From assembly GCA_031280855.1 (NCBI GenBank), contig JAITGH010000199.1, positions 1-12,869 of the forward strand: DNA of 12,869 nucleotides. Direction: 5' to 3'. Positions 1 through 6,857 of this stretch are shown here, in pieces (within the stretch, counting starts at the first letter, position 1; every line of letters starts with the position of its first letter). The notes under the pieces were generated by a model. It did not search any database. It saw only the letters and a program-made list of their open reading frames with translations, and had not been told where the DNA came from. The position numbers and the translations under genes are program-made. Source of the DNA: Oscillospiraceae bacterium. GTDB lineage: Bacteria > Bacillota > Clostridia > Oscillospirales > Oscillospiraceae.

Positions 1-1205
1 TGATGCAGGATTCCCAGCACTTCTATGAAGTCGCGAATGATCTCACGCGGGGTGATGTGAGTATCCGCGCCGACGCGGTTGTACTCGACCTCGAGAAAGT
101 AGACGAGGTCATCGTGCGACACGACGGGTGCGTAGTCGAATAAAATCGCGTGGATATCGCGCAGTTTCTCCGTCAGCACGTACATCTCCTCGTGGTCGAG
201 CATACTCAGCCGAATGATAGGTGCGCTAAGGTCGCGTGCTCCCTCGGTTGAGAAGTGCCCCTCCGCAAGCCGCGACTTCAATGCCTCATAGCTGTAGATC
301 CCCTTATAGCGATCCTCCACGCACTGCGGCGTACACCCGAGAATGAAGCCGATATGTTTCGCCTTACCCTGCAGCACATCGTTGTACATCGTCAAGATCT
401 TCTCATAGTTGTAGGCGCGAGTAACCGAGTGCGGAATCTTGAAGATATTGACAAGCTCGTCAACCATGACCAGGATCCCCTGATAGCCCGCGCTTACCAT
501 GAACGCCGCGAAAATCTTTAGGAAATCGTACCACGAGTCGTCGGAGACGATCCAGTTAATGCCAAGCTCGTCCTTTGCCTCACGGCGGGAGGTATACTCG
601 CCGCGAAACCATTTCAGCACGTTTGACTTCATCGTCTGATCGTCATTGCAATACGCTTGCCAGTAAGCAAGTACGGCTTTCGCGAACTCGAACCCGTTAA
701 CCATGCCCTCAAGCTCGCCGATGATGGCGAAGACTCGAGCTGAAACGCGGCGCGAGAACTCCTCGGAGCCATAGTCAAGCTCCTGAGCGATCTCGCTTTG
801 GATACCGCTGAGCCACTTTTCCAGGATTAGCGGCAACGCTCCGCCATCGGGCTTCGACTTGACGGACATATTGCGGATCAGCTCTTTATAGGTGGCAAGT
901 CCCTGACCCTTAGTGCCGGAGAAGCGCCGCTCCGGCGACAAATCCGCATCGACGACCACGAACCCTCGCGCCGTCGCATAGTTACGCAAGGTCTGTAACA
1001 GGAAGCTTTTCCCGCTTCCGTACTTACCGACGATGAAGCGGAACGTCGCGCCGCCATCCGCGATTATCTCGATATCGCGCAGCAATGCGTCGATCTCTAA
1101 GGTACGCCCGACCGTGACGTACTCTAAACCTACGCGTGGTACTACTCCGCCTTTCAAGGCGTTGATTATAACGTTCGCGATCCTCTTCGGTACTGCATTA
1201 TCCAT
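1..1205 (-). CDS. BrxC/BrxD-like (DUF2791) P-loop ATPase, 3' end cut by window edge
   Basis: The open frame gives 401 residues and leaves the window without a stop, so the C terminus is missing. Residues 58-71 hold a Walker A loop (GKYGSGKSFLLQ, K66 and S67). Residues 243-254 fit a Walker B strand (GILVMVDELVNI, D249 E250), and FILGCTPQ (287-294) looks like a sensor-1 strand. The N terminus (PKRIANVIINALKGGVVP, then GLEYVTVGR) is typical of the ATP-binding proteins of BREX phage-defence loci (BrxC/PglY, BrxD; DUF2791), and BrxD is nearest in layout. It should bind and hydrolyse ATP in the cytoplasm; its target is unknown. The ATG overlaps the stop of the TerB-domain gene by 8 bp, with a GAGGG site about 11 bases before it, so the two are probably co-transcribed and translationally coupled. 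Comparable loci usually carry a DEAD/DEAH helicase next, which would lie beyond the left edge. The family call is firm; the biological role is inferred. Confidence 0.82.
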   Translation of the reverse strand, partial: MDNAVPKRIANVIINALKGGVVPRVGLEYVTVGRTLEIDALLRDIEIIADGGATFRFIVGKYGSGKSFLLQTLRNYATARGFVVVDADLSPERRFSGTKGQGLATYKELIRNMSVKSKPDGGALPLILEKWLSGIQSEIAQELDYGSEEFSRRVSARVFAIIGELEGMVNGFEFAKAVLAYWQAYCNDDQTMKSNVLKWFRGEYTSRREAKDELGINWIVSDDSWYDFLKIFAAFMVSAGYQGILVMVDELVNIFKIPHSVTRAYNYEKILTMYNDVLQGKAKHIGFILGCTPQCVEDRYKGIYSYEALKSRLAEGHFSTEGARDLSAPIIRLSMLDHEEMYVLTEKLRDIHAILFDYAPVVSHDDLVYFLEVEYNRVGADTHITPREIIRDFIEVLGILH

Positions 1206-3240
1206 CTTTTGCTATTCCCTCTAGTGCGGTAAAGTAATCGTCGTATATGGTTAGCTCGAGCCCGTCGAACTCGATAATCGTATCGCCGACAGAGTCAACG
1301 GCCTTCGCGTTAAGCGCGTCGACGAGTGGCTCCGGCATCAGCTTGCGCTGTGCAATGAACGCGTTGAACGTGCCTGTAAGCGCGGCGCGTAACGCGGCAC
1401 GCTCATCCGACGTCAGCGCATCGCGCAGCGCGTCCCAGCCGGAGGACGGCGCGGCCGCGCCTGTGGGCGTAGGCGATGGTGCGACCGCGCTTGTGGGCGT
1501 AGGCGATGGTGCGACCGCGCTCGCGGGTGTAGGCGATGGCGCGACCGCGCTTGTGGGCGAGTCGCTGCCGGGTACGCTCTCATCGACGGAAAGCTTCTCT
1601 TGAGTACCAAGCGCCTCGCGGCGAATGCGCTCGAGGTTACCAAAATCGACATCAACGGCGGTATGGTTTATTTGCGCAAGTACTTCCGCAACGCTGCGCT
1701 CCACTAATTCCGGTAACGCGATATTCATTGACTTGAAGATGCTGACAGTCTCTTTATCCAGCATGTTCACATCTGCGGTCAGCCGAGAGGAGAACTTGTC
1801 CGAGCGGCGAAGCGCGACTTCCGTCGCTTTCATCAGGTACGTAACAAGCGGCTTCGCGGTTTGCATCAGGAACGTTTCAGCTTTCATGAGTATGCTGCGT
1901 TGGAATTGATACCGCACGAGGCGGGTAATCTCAATCTTACGATTCGGTTGTTTCAGCCGCCGATGCAGCGGCACGTTCTTGAATACGGACGAGTGACTCC
2001 ATAAATCCGTGACGCGGTAAATGAAGGACTCGAACACGCTGCCGCTCGCTTTACACGCCGCTTGCAAGTTCGTAATGACTTGCAGGAAGCACTCACGATA
2101 CTTCGCGGCAGTAGCATCCGTAAAGTACTTCGACTTGCGAACGTTGTACTTGGAGATTGTGGAGTATGCCTCGAAGCATCCGACGGGCTCACCGCAATCA
2201 ATGAACATCTCCGGCAGCATCGATTGCATACCATTCTTAGCGGCGAAGTCGACGAACGAGCCTTTCGGCGAGTACATCGCGTAATAGTCCGTGAGCCATC
2301 GCGGCATCAGCTTATCCAATCCGGGTGAGTGCCGACGATACTCCGTCCATAGCCAAAACAGCTTATCAAACCCGTCCTGAGGGCTATCCGTCCCGATATT
2401 GTTGATTAGCTCAAAGCAATACAGCTGCGCATACGCAGTATCAACGGGAGCGACCTCACCGCGGCGAACCCGCGTTCGCCAAGTGTAGTATGTGCGCAGT
2501 TGCTCATACGTCAACGTCATCAGTACCGGGTAACTGAAGTCACACGAAGCAACCCCGTCATAGTCGTCCTCGAAGTCCAGCATAAACAGTGCCTGATTAT
2601 AGAAGACGCTCGGTTCGTAGACTGAGTGGTAATACGGCGAGTCACCTCGAGTCTCCCACATATCCAGGAAGCGAAGACGGATTGGGTCAGGGTCGCGCTT
2701 GCGCTCCGGGATGCTCTCATCTGCACGCAGCTCCGATATCGGCGGTAATAGCCCGTCAAAGAAGCTCGGCAGTTGCACATACGCGAACGGGTCATCAAAT
2801 GCGCGCAGTATATCGTCGTTGCTCATATTGCCGTCGATAGACTCGTCGTTGATCCAATCGGCGAGGAGTTCGCAGTCGTCGTCGAACAATTCGCCGAGGA
2901 GATCGAAATCATCTTGAGACATGTTGGCGAGGAGATGAACGACGTCTTCGGGCAAATTGATGAGGAGATCGAAGTCGTCATCGGATAAATCGACGAGGAG
3001 ATCGAAGACGTCGTCGGACATGTCGTCGAGGAGATCGACGTCGTCGTCGGATAAATCGTCGAGGAGATCGAAGACGTCGTCGGACATGTTGTCGAGGAGA
3101 TCGACGTCTTCATCGCTGAATTCGACGTAGCCGTTCGCATTATGCTTGACGGTTCCGGATTCGATATTCTCGATGATGCCGCGAAGTAAACGGAGTTTCT
3201 CCGGCTGCGGCGACTTGTCCGGCATGAGATTCTTAGCCAT
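1198..3240 (-). CDS. TerB_N / TerB_C domain protein with acidic and Pro-rich repeats
   Basis: This 680-residue protein has, in order, a charged N terminus, eight 11-residue acidic repeats (about 42-129), a TerB_N region (about 180-400, including YEQLRTYYTWRTRVRRGE at 245-262 and ELINNIGTDSPQDGFDKL), a helical middle, and a TerB_C region (about 533-680). A Pro/Ala/Ser/Thr repeat (about 560-600) splits the TerB_C region. TerB-type domains belong to the tellurite-resistance/stress network, and TerB_N/TerB_C proteins are often encoded beside BrxD-like ATPases and helicases. No enzymatic motif is visible, so a scaffold or sensor role is an inference. The ATG at 3240 is chosen because GGAGAG lies 6 bases upstream. 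An in-frame ATG at 3258 has no ribosome binding site and sits only about 5 bases from the predicted transcription start. It is the first gene of the minus-strand unit and overlaps the ATPase start by 8 bp. The domain call is confident; the function is not. Confidence 0.82.
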   Translation of the reverse strand: MAKNLMPDKSPQPEKLRLLRGIIENIESGTVKHNANGYVEFSDEDVDLLDNMSDDVFDLLDDLSDDDVDLLDDMSDDVFDLLVDLSDDDFDLLINLPEDVVHLLANMSQDDFDLLGELFDDDCELLADWINDESIDGNMSNDDILRAFDDPFAYVQLPSFFDGLLPPISELRADESIPERKRDPDPIRLRFLDMWETRGDSPYYHSVYEPSVFYNQALFMLDFEDDYDGVASCDFSYPVLMTLTYEQLRTYYTWRTRVRRGEVAPVDTAYAQLYCFELINNIGTDSPQDGFDKLFWLWTEYRRHSPGLDKLMPRWLTDYYAMYSPKGSFVDFAAKNGMQSMLPEMFIDCGEPVGCFEAYSTISKYNVRKSKYFTDATAAKYRECFLQVITNLQAACKASGSVFESFIYRVTDLWSHSSVFKNVPLHRRLKQPNRKIEITRLVRYQFQRSILMKAETFLMQTAKPLVTYLMKATEVALRRSDKFSSRLTADVNMLDKETVSIFKSMNIALPELVERSVAEVLAQINHTAVDVDFGNLERIRREALGTQEKLSVDESVPGSDSPTSAVAPSPTPASAVAPSPTPTSAVAPSPTPTGAAAPSSGWDALRDALTSDERAALRAALTGTFNAFIAQRKLMPEPLVDALNAKAVDSVGDTIIEFDGLELTIYDDYFTALEGIAKDG
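1461..1560 (-). repeat. 30-bp in-frame tandem repeat (Pro/Ala/Ser/Thr linker)
   Basis: Three full 30-bp units start at 1461, 1491 and 1521, followed by a 10-bp partial unit to 1560. Read on the minus strand they encode SAVAPSPTPT-type decapeptides, a flexible low-complexity linker. The units differ at only a few positions, so they probably arose by recent slippage or unequal crossing-over. The array sits inside the TerB_C region of the protein. Confidence 0.9.
2854..3117 (-). repeat. 33-bp in-frame repeat array encoding eight acidic 11-residue units
   Basis: Eight consecutive 11-residue units follow the pattern S-D-D-(D/V)-(V/F)-D-L-L-(D/V)-(D/N)-(L/M), ending in diverged units (PEDVVHLLANM, SQDDFDLLGEL, FDDDCELLADW). 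At DNA level the period is 33 bp. A 66-bp super-period in the 5' half of the array makes alternate units nearly identical, while the units nearer 2854 are more diverged. The spacing of Leu/Val/Phe against Asp suggests short amphipathic, strongly acidic helices. Confidence 0.92.
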
Positions 3241-3269
3241 ATTACGCTCTCCAATCATAGCTTTGTACT

Positions 3270-3298
3270 ATTATACCACGTGACGGCGTTTCTGTCAA
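3270..3298 (-). promoter_or_regulatory. Consensus sigma-70/SigA promoter of the TerB-BrxD-like unit
   Basis: On the minus strand TTGACA (3298-3293) and TATAAT (3275-3270) are separated by exactly 17 bases, a full match to the housekeeping consensus. Transcription should begin near 3263, giving a leader of about 23 bases before the ATG at 3240. The promoter looks strong and constitutive, unless a repressor acts on it. Confidence 0.88.
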
Positions 3299-3323
3299 CT
3301 GTTTTGGTAGGAGCTAATTGGTG

Positions 3324-3341
3324 GGAAATGTAAGGATTTCC
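3324..3341. promoter_or_regulatory. Small inverted repeat between divergent promoters (possible operator)
   Basis: GGAAAT and ATTTCC flank a 6-base spacer in the gap between the two divergent promoters. Its position would suit a repressor site acting on either side, but a 6-bp arm can occur by chance and no matching copy was seen elsewhere in the window. Confidence 0.25.
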
Positions 3342-3409
3342 GGCGAAGGTGGTGTTGAGGGTCTCTGATTCGATGCTGTAAGTTGGGGGATTATTGAGCG
3401 AAAATGTGC

Positions 3410-3438
3410 TTGATTTTGGGCATGGGTTGTGGTATACT
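3410..3438 (+). promoter_or_regulatory. Sigma-70/SigA promoter of the chromate-transporter pair
   Basis: TTGATT (3410-3415) and TATACT (3433-3438) are separated by 17 bases. The start point expected about 7 bases past the -10 box falls on the A of the ATG at 3445, so the transcript appears to be leaderless. Confidence 0.75.
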
Positions 3439-3444
3439 GATAGA

Positions 3445-4026
3445 ATGAGAGTAACAGTACGAACATTGGCAACGATATTTGCTGCGACGTTCAAAATCGG
3501 GTTGTTCACGTTCGGCGGGGGACTTGCGATGATCCCGTTCTTGCAGGCGGAGTTCTCGGAGAAGCGCGGGTGGGTATCGACGGAGGAACTTGCGAACGTG
3601 GTCGCGGCGGCTCAGACGCTGCCCGGGGTTATGGCGGTGAATACGTCGTTGCTGACGTGCTATCGCGTCGGCGGAGCCGCTGCCGCGATAGTCGGCACGG
3701 TAGGCGCGATCTTGCCGTCGTTCCTCGTGCTGATCCTCGTGTCCGTGTTCTATGACGCGTTCATCGGCAACGCGTACGTACGGGGAGCGTTGCGCGGGGT
3801 AGGCGGCGCGGTCGCTGCTATGTTCGTGAATACTCTGATCAAGATGCGCAAGACGAATGTCGGAGATTGGTGGGCGTTCGCGTTCTTCATCGTTGCGTTT
3901 GCGCTGATCTACGTTGTACCGCTGGTCACAGGAGTGGAGATTAACGTGATCTTTGTGATACTGGGTGCGGGTCTGGCGGGATTCCTGATTTTCCACGTGG
4001 CCGATCGCGGCCGCGGGAGTGTCTGA
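3445..4026 (+). CDS. CHR-family chromate transporter, first half-protein
   Basis: This 193-residue integral membrane protein carries the CHR-domain signature near its N terminus: FTFGGGLAMIPFLQAEF, then the acidic/aromatic segment RGWVSTEELANVVAAAQTLPGVMAVN, then a glycine/alanine-rich membrane helix ending in LPSF. Short CHR proteins of this length contain one domain and are usually encoded as tandem pairs that probably work as heterodimers, as with the paired short ChrA proteins of Bacillus. The family moves chromate, probably outward, although the natural anion is often unknown. The start at 3445 is preferred over an in-frame ATG at 3394 because 3394 lies upstream of the predicted promoter and would add a non-conserved segment. 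No ribosome binding site precedes 3445, in keeping with a leaderless message. The stop is 3 bases before the partner gene. The family call is firm; the substrate is inferred. Confidence 0.87.
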   Translation: MRVTVRTLATIFAATFKIGLFTFGGGLAMIPFLQAEFSEKRGWVSTEELANVVAAAQTLPGVMAVNTSLLTCYRVGGAAAAIVGTVGAILPSFLVLILVSVFYDAFIGNAYVRGALRGVGGAVAAMFVNTLIKMRKTNVGDWWAFAFFIVAFALIYVVPLVTGVEINVIFVILGAGLAGFLIFHVADRGRGSV

Positions 4027-4029
4027 CGT

Positions 4030-4581
4030 ATGCTGTTACTTAAGCTTGCGGAGTTGTTCCTGATCTTCGCGAAGATCGGGCTGTTCACGATCGGCGGAGG
4101 TCTTGCGATGTTGCCGCTGATCCGGCAGGAGCTGGTAGAGCGCGGGTACATGACGCTGAAGGATACGCTGGACATGGTTGCGATCTCGCAGATGACCCCG
4201 GGTCCGTTCGCGGTGAACGCGGCGACGTTCGCCGGGATGCGCATGTACGGAGTCGCAGGAGCGGCTGCGGCAACGCTTGGAGCGGTCTTACCGTCGTTCG
4301 TGGTTTGTCTTGCAGTCGCGAAGCGGTTCTTCAGGCTTTTGGACTCGAGCCCGACTCGCAGCATTATGCGCGGGATCCGTCCCGTTGTTTACGCGCTGAT
4401 ATTCTCGGGTATGATCTCAATAAGCGGCGGAGCGATCTTCGCAACAGATGGCGTAGATTGGGCGGTGCTGAGTATCGCACTTGTAACTACGCTCTTGCTG
4501 TGGAAAACAAAGATCAGCCCGATCTTGCTGATACTCGCCTGTGCCGCCGTTGGCGCGCTGTTCTTGAGGGGTACGGTTTGA
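4030..4581 (+). CDS. CHR-family chromate transporter, second half-protein
   Basis: This 183-residue membrane protein shares the CHR signature of its upstream neighbour: KIGLFTIGGGLAMLPLIRQEL, RGYMTLKDTLDMVAISQMTPGPFAVN and GAVLPSF. The S-Q-M-T-P-G-P-F-A-V-N stretch is the best-conserved CHR motif. GGGAG lies 10 bases before the ATG, inside the end of the first gene, and the genes are only 3 bases apart, so they form one operon and probably one two-subunit transporter. Several hydrophobic helices follow, including LSIALVTTLLLW and ILLILACAAVGALF. Length is normal for a short CHR protein. No chrB- or chrI-like regulator is in the window, so chromate as the physiological substrate is not shown. 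Confidence 0.87.
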   Translation: MLLLKLAELFLIFAKIGLFTIGGGLAMLPLIRQELVERGYMTLKDTLDMVAISQMTPGPFAVNAATFAGMRMYGVAGAAAATLGAVLPSFVVCLAVAKRFFRLLDSSPTRSIMRGIRPVVYALIFSGMISISGGAIFATDGVDWAVLSIALVTTLLLWKTKISPILLILACAAVGALFLRGTV

Positions 4582-4587
4582 ATATGT

Positions 4588-4656
4588 ATTGAGACGCGGG
4601 GGACGCGGGGGTTGGAACGCAAACTTTTTGAAAAAAGTTTGACAAAAACTTTTACA
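4588..4656 (+). repeat. Dispersed intergenic repeat, copy 1 (contains a 49-bp block)
   Basis: Bases 4606-4654 are identical to 11052-11100 and both copies begin after a TATTGAGACG-type lead with a G run. Within the block AAACTTTTT (4621-4629) can pair with AAAAAGTTT (4632-4640). Part of that right arm, AAAAGTTT (4633-4640), can instead pair with AAACTTTT (4646-4653), so two mutually exclusive hairpins are possible. It lies just after the chromate-transporter pair and might act as its weak 3' end, but the stems are A/T-rich and there is no classical U tract. Confidence 0.85.
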
Positions 4657-4679
4657 TTAGCCTGATGGCACTCGAGTTT

Positions 4680-4716
4680 CAGCGGTAGGGCTAATACGGG
4701 TGCAGCGTCACGCTGC
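4680..4716 (+). repeat. GC-rich hairpin repeat family, copy a
   Basis: The family has a lead related to CAGAGGCCAATATGGG, a spacer T, then a stem-loop. In this copy the stem is GCAGCG-TCA-CGCTGC (4702-4716). Compared with the family form CCGGCG-TCA-CGCCGG it has two changed pairs, both compensated on the opposite arm, so pairing is kept. It is in the nadB upstream region. Confidence 0.75.
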
Positions 4717-4778
4717 CTCGTGTCCTGATGGCACTCGCCGGAGTGACGCAGTTGATACTAAAATGGAGTGAACATAAA

Positions 4779-6338
4779 ATGAGATACGCATTTCGATTCC
4801 CTACAGGGCAAACTGTCGAGGAGATAAGCACGGACGTGCTTATCGTCGGCGCGGGGCTTGCCGGACTATACACCGCGATGCATATTGACGCGGGAAAGTC
4901 CGTAACGATTCTCTCGAAGGAGAGCATCGACGTGTCGAACTCGTGGCTTGCTCAAGGCGGAATAGCCGCCGCGATTAAGTCCGACGATACTCCGCAATAC
5001 CACTACGATGATACTCAGGTCGCGGGAGCGGACTTGTGCGATCCGAAGGCGACTCAAACGCTTGTTGACGAAGGACCTGCGGCAATTGAAGCCTTGCGGC
5101 AAATGAACGTGCCGTTCGACTTGAATGCCGAGGGTGACCTTATGGTAACGCGAGAGGGCGGGCATCACCACAATCGGATCGTCCATGCGGGCGGCGACGC
5201 GACAGGGCGCGAGACCGTCAAGGTGCTTGCGCCACTTGTGCTATCGCGGGCGAATGTCGTTGGTGCGGAGCACTCTATGCTGGTGGACGTGCTAACCGAC
5301 GACTCGGGAGTCTGCGGAGCCGTCGTGCTGGATCGTAACGATACGTACGTTGTCTACCGCACAAGGAACATTGTAATTGCGACGGGCGGCATCGGGCAAG
5401 TGTTTCGAATCAGCACGAACCCGTCGGTTGCGACGGGCGACGGGCTTGCCGCCGCGATTCGCTCCGGTGCTGATGTTAAGGATATGGAGTTCGTACAGTT
5501 CCATCCGACCGGGTTGTACGACGAGTCCGGGGAGCATGGGCTACGTGCGTTCCTGATCTCGGAGGCTATGCGCGGCGAGGGCGCGCTGCTTAAGAATCGC
5601 GAGGGAGAGCGATTCATGCTTAATCAGCATGAGCTTGCGGAGCTTGCTCCGCGTGATATCGTCGCCAGAGCGATATTGAGCGAGATGAAACGCTCCGGAG
5701 AGCCGTGCGAGTACCTCGATGTGACTCACCTGGGGCGTGAGTTTCTGCAATCTCGGTTCCCGACGATCTTTACGGAGTGTCTCAGCCGAGGGGTTGACAT
5801 CTCTCGCGATTGGATCCCCGTTGCGCCGGTGCACCACTACATGATGGGCGGGATCCGCACGGATATAGACGCGAAATCGACGATTGCGGGCCTATACGCA
5901 GTTGGAGAGGCCGCGTGTACCGGAGTGCATGGCGCGAATCGGCTTGCGAGTAACTCGATGCTTGAGTGTCTCGTATTCGGGCGGCGAGCCGCCGATAGCA
6001 TAAACGCGGACCCGAGAGCGCTTACCGGAGATGGAGTCGCGCTTGACGCTCTGCCGCGATATGACGACGTTCCGGGGATGCCGATGTATGATTATGCGGC
6101 ATTGCGAACGAGCTTGCAGACGCTAATGCACGCGAACGCCGGACCGGTGAAGACTCCCGCAGGTTTGCAACTGGCGAGCGGCTATGTTGCGGAATTGCTG
6201 AACATTCTGTCGGGTGAGTATCGTTGCAGCCGCGAGTATCTGGAGCTGCTGAACATTACGACGGTGGCGCAATCGATTATACTTGCATCAATTGCGCGTA
6301 AGGAGAGCGTAGGCTCGCATTATGTTATCGATAACTAA
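4779..6338 (+). CDS. nadB: L-aspartate oxidase (NAD biosynthesis)
   Basis: This FAD enzyme oxidises L-aspartate to iminoaspartate, which quinolinate synthase (NadA) condenses with dihydroxyacetone phosphate in de novo NAD synthesis. At 519 residues it is close to normal length. Visible motifs are the FAD-binding GAGLAG (24-29), SNSWLAQGGIAAA (53-65), GGHHHNRIVHAGGDATGRE (127-145), FVQFHPTG (238-245), SEAMRGEGALL (261-271), PRDIVARA (291-298), HHYMMGGIRTD (352-362) and GEAACTGVHGANRLASNS (376-393). The HPTG and HHYMMGG segments are shared with succinate dehydrogenase flavoproteins, but the overall spacing and the GVHGANRLASNS end fit NadB. The start is set at 4779, where GGAG lies 10 bases upstream; an ATG at 4728 would add 17 non-conserved residues. 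nadA and nadC, usual neighbours, are absent here. The 3' end overlaps mreD by 17 bp. Confidence 0.93.
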   Translation: MRYAFRFPTGQTVEEISTDVLIVGAGLAGLYTAMHIDAGKSVTILSKESIDVSNSWLAQGGIAAAIKSDDTPQYHYDDTQVAGADLCDPKATQTLVDEGPAAIEALRQMNVPFDLNAEGDLMVTREGGHHHNRIVHAGGDATGRETVKVLAPLVLSRANVVGAEHSMLVDVLTDDSGVCGAVVLDRNDTYVVYRTRNIVIATGGIGQVFRISTNPSVATGDGLAAAIRSGADVKDMEFVQFHPTGLYDESGEHGLRAFLISEAMRGEGALLKNREGERFMLNQHELAELAPRDIVARAILSEMKRSGEPCEYLDVTHLGREFLQSRFPTIFTECLSRGVDISRDWIPVAPVHHYMMGGIRTDIDAKSTIAGLYAVGEAACTGVHGANRLASNSMLECLVFGRRAADSINADPRALTGDGVALDALPRYDDVPGMPMYDYAALRTSLQTLMHANAGPVKTPAGLQLASGYVAELLNILSGEYRCSREYLELLNITTVAQSIILASIARKESVGSHYVIDN

Positions 6339-6831
6339 AGAGAAGCTGATACGAACGCTTAGGCGTGTGCTGGTACTGCTGGTGCTGTACTTTGCGCAGA
6401 ACGCGCTTGCGTGGGTGCGGATAGCAGGTGCGGCGCCGCTGTTGCTGGTATCGGGCGCGATCGCGCTGGTAATGCTGTGCGACGGTGAGTGGAGCGCGGC
6501 GTGGGGGCTGTTTGCGGGCATTCTGTGCGACATATCGACGGGGGGGCGAGCGTTCTACACGCTCGTGCTGATGATACTGGGGCTTGCGATGGGGATGCTG
6601 GTGCAGTTCTATCTGGCGCGAACGGCGGTGACGTTCATGCTGGGAGCGATAGCGGCGAACGCGGTCGTGGTTGCGTTACAGCTTGTGCCGATGTGCGTAT
6701 TCCGCTCGATCCCGCTTAAAGTGGTTGCTGCGACTGCGATAGCGCAGCTGGTCTATGCGGTCGTATTGGCGCTTCCGGTTTATGAACTCGCTCGGCTGAT
6801 CGCGGGTAGTAATGCGCGATCGCGCAGATGA
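6322..6831 (+). CDS. mreD: Rod shape-determining membrane protein MreD
   Basis: This 169-residue, strongly hydrophobic protein has about five membrane helices. The segment W-S-A-A-W-G-L-F-A-G-I-L-C-D, then a gap and GLAMGMLVQFYL, matches the GxxxGLxxD-like core of MreD, a partner of MreC, MreB, RodA and PBP2 in the elongation complex that inserts lateral wall. The gene immediately downstream encodes PBP2, the usual mreD neighbour, which strengthens the call since MreD sequences are poorly conserved. It starts inside nadB (17-bp overlap), and the nearest good ribosome binding site (AGGAG, 6301-6305) is 16 bases upstream, farther than usual. Translation may therefore depend on coupling to nadB. 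mreB and mreC are not in the window. An unrelated small membrane protein is possible but less likely. Confidence 0.75.
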   Translation: MLSITKEKLIRTLRRVLVLLVLYFAQNALAWVRIAGAAPLLLVSGAIALVMLCDGEWSAAWGLFAGILCDISTGGRAFYTLVLMILGLAMGMLVQFYLARTAVTFMLGAIAANAVVVALQLVPMCVFRSIPLKVVAATAIAQLVYAVVLALPVYELARLIAGSNARSRR

Positions 6832-6857
6832 CGGCGGGGGTACGGTTTAACTATATG

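Noticed and set aside
2854..3117. CRISPR-like regular 33-bp spacing
   Set aside because: The units are contiguous with no spacers between them and encode an in-frame acidic peptide repeat in a real gene.
2823..3254. A 143-residue Ser/Thr-rich minus-strand reading frame
   Set aside because: It is a shifted-frame shadow of the acidic repeat array in the TerB-domain gene.
3989..4004. CCACGTGG core resembling parS inside the first chromate-transporter gene
   Set aside because: Only 12 of 16 positions match and the right arm is broken, unlike the three accepted sites.
4389..4622. Minus-strand reading frames opposite the second chromate-transporter gene
   Set aside because: No ribosome binding site or recognisable domain, and they overlap a confident membrane-protein gene.
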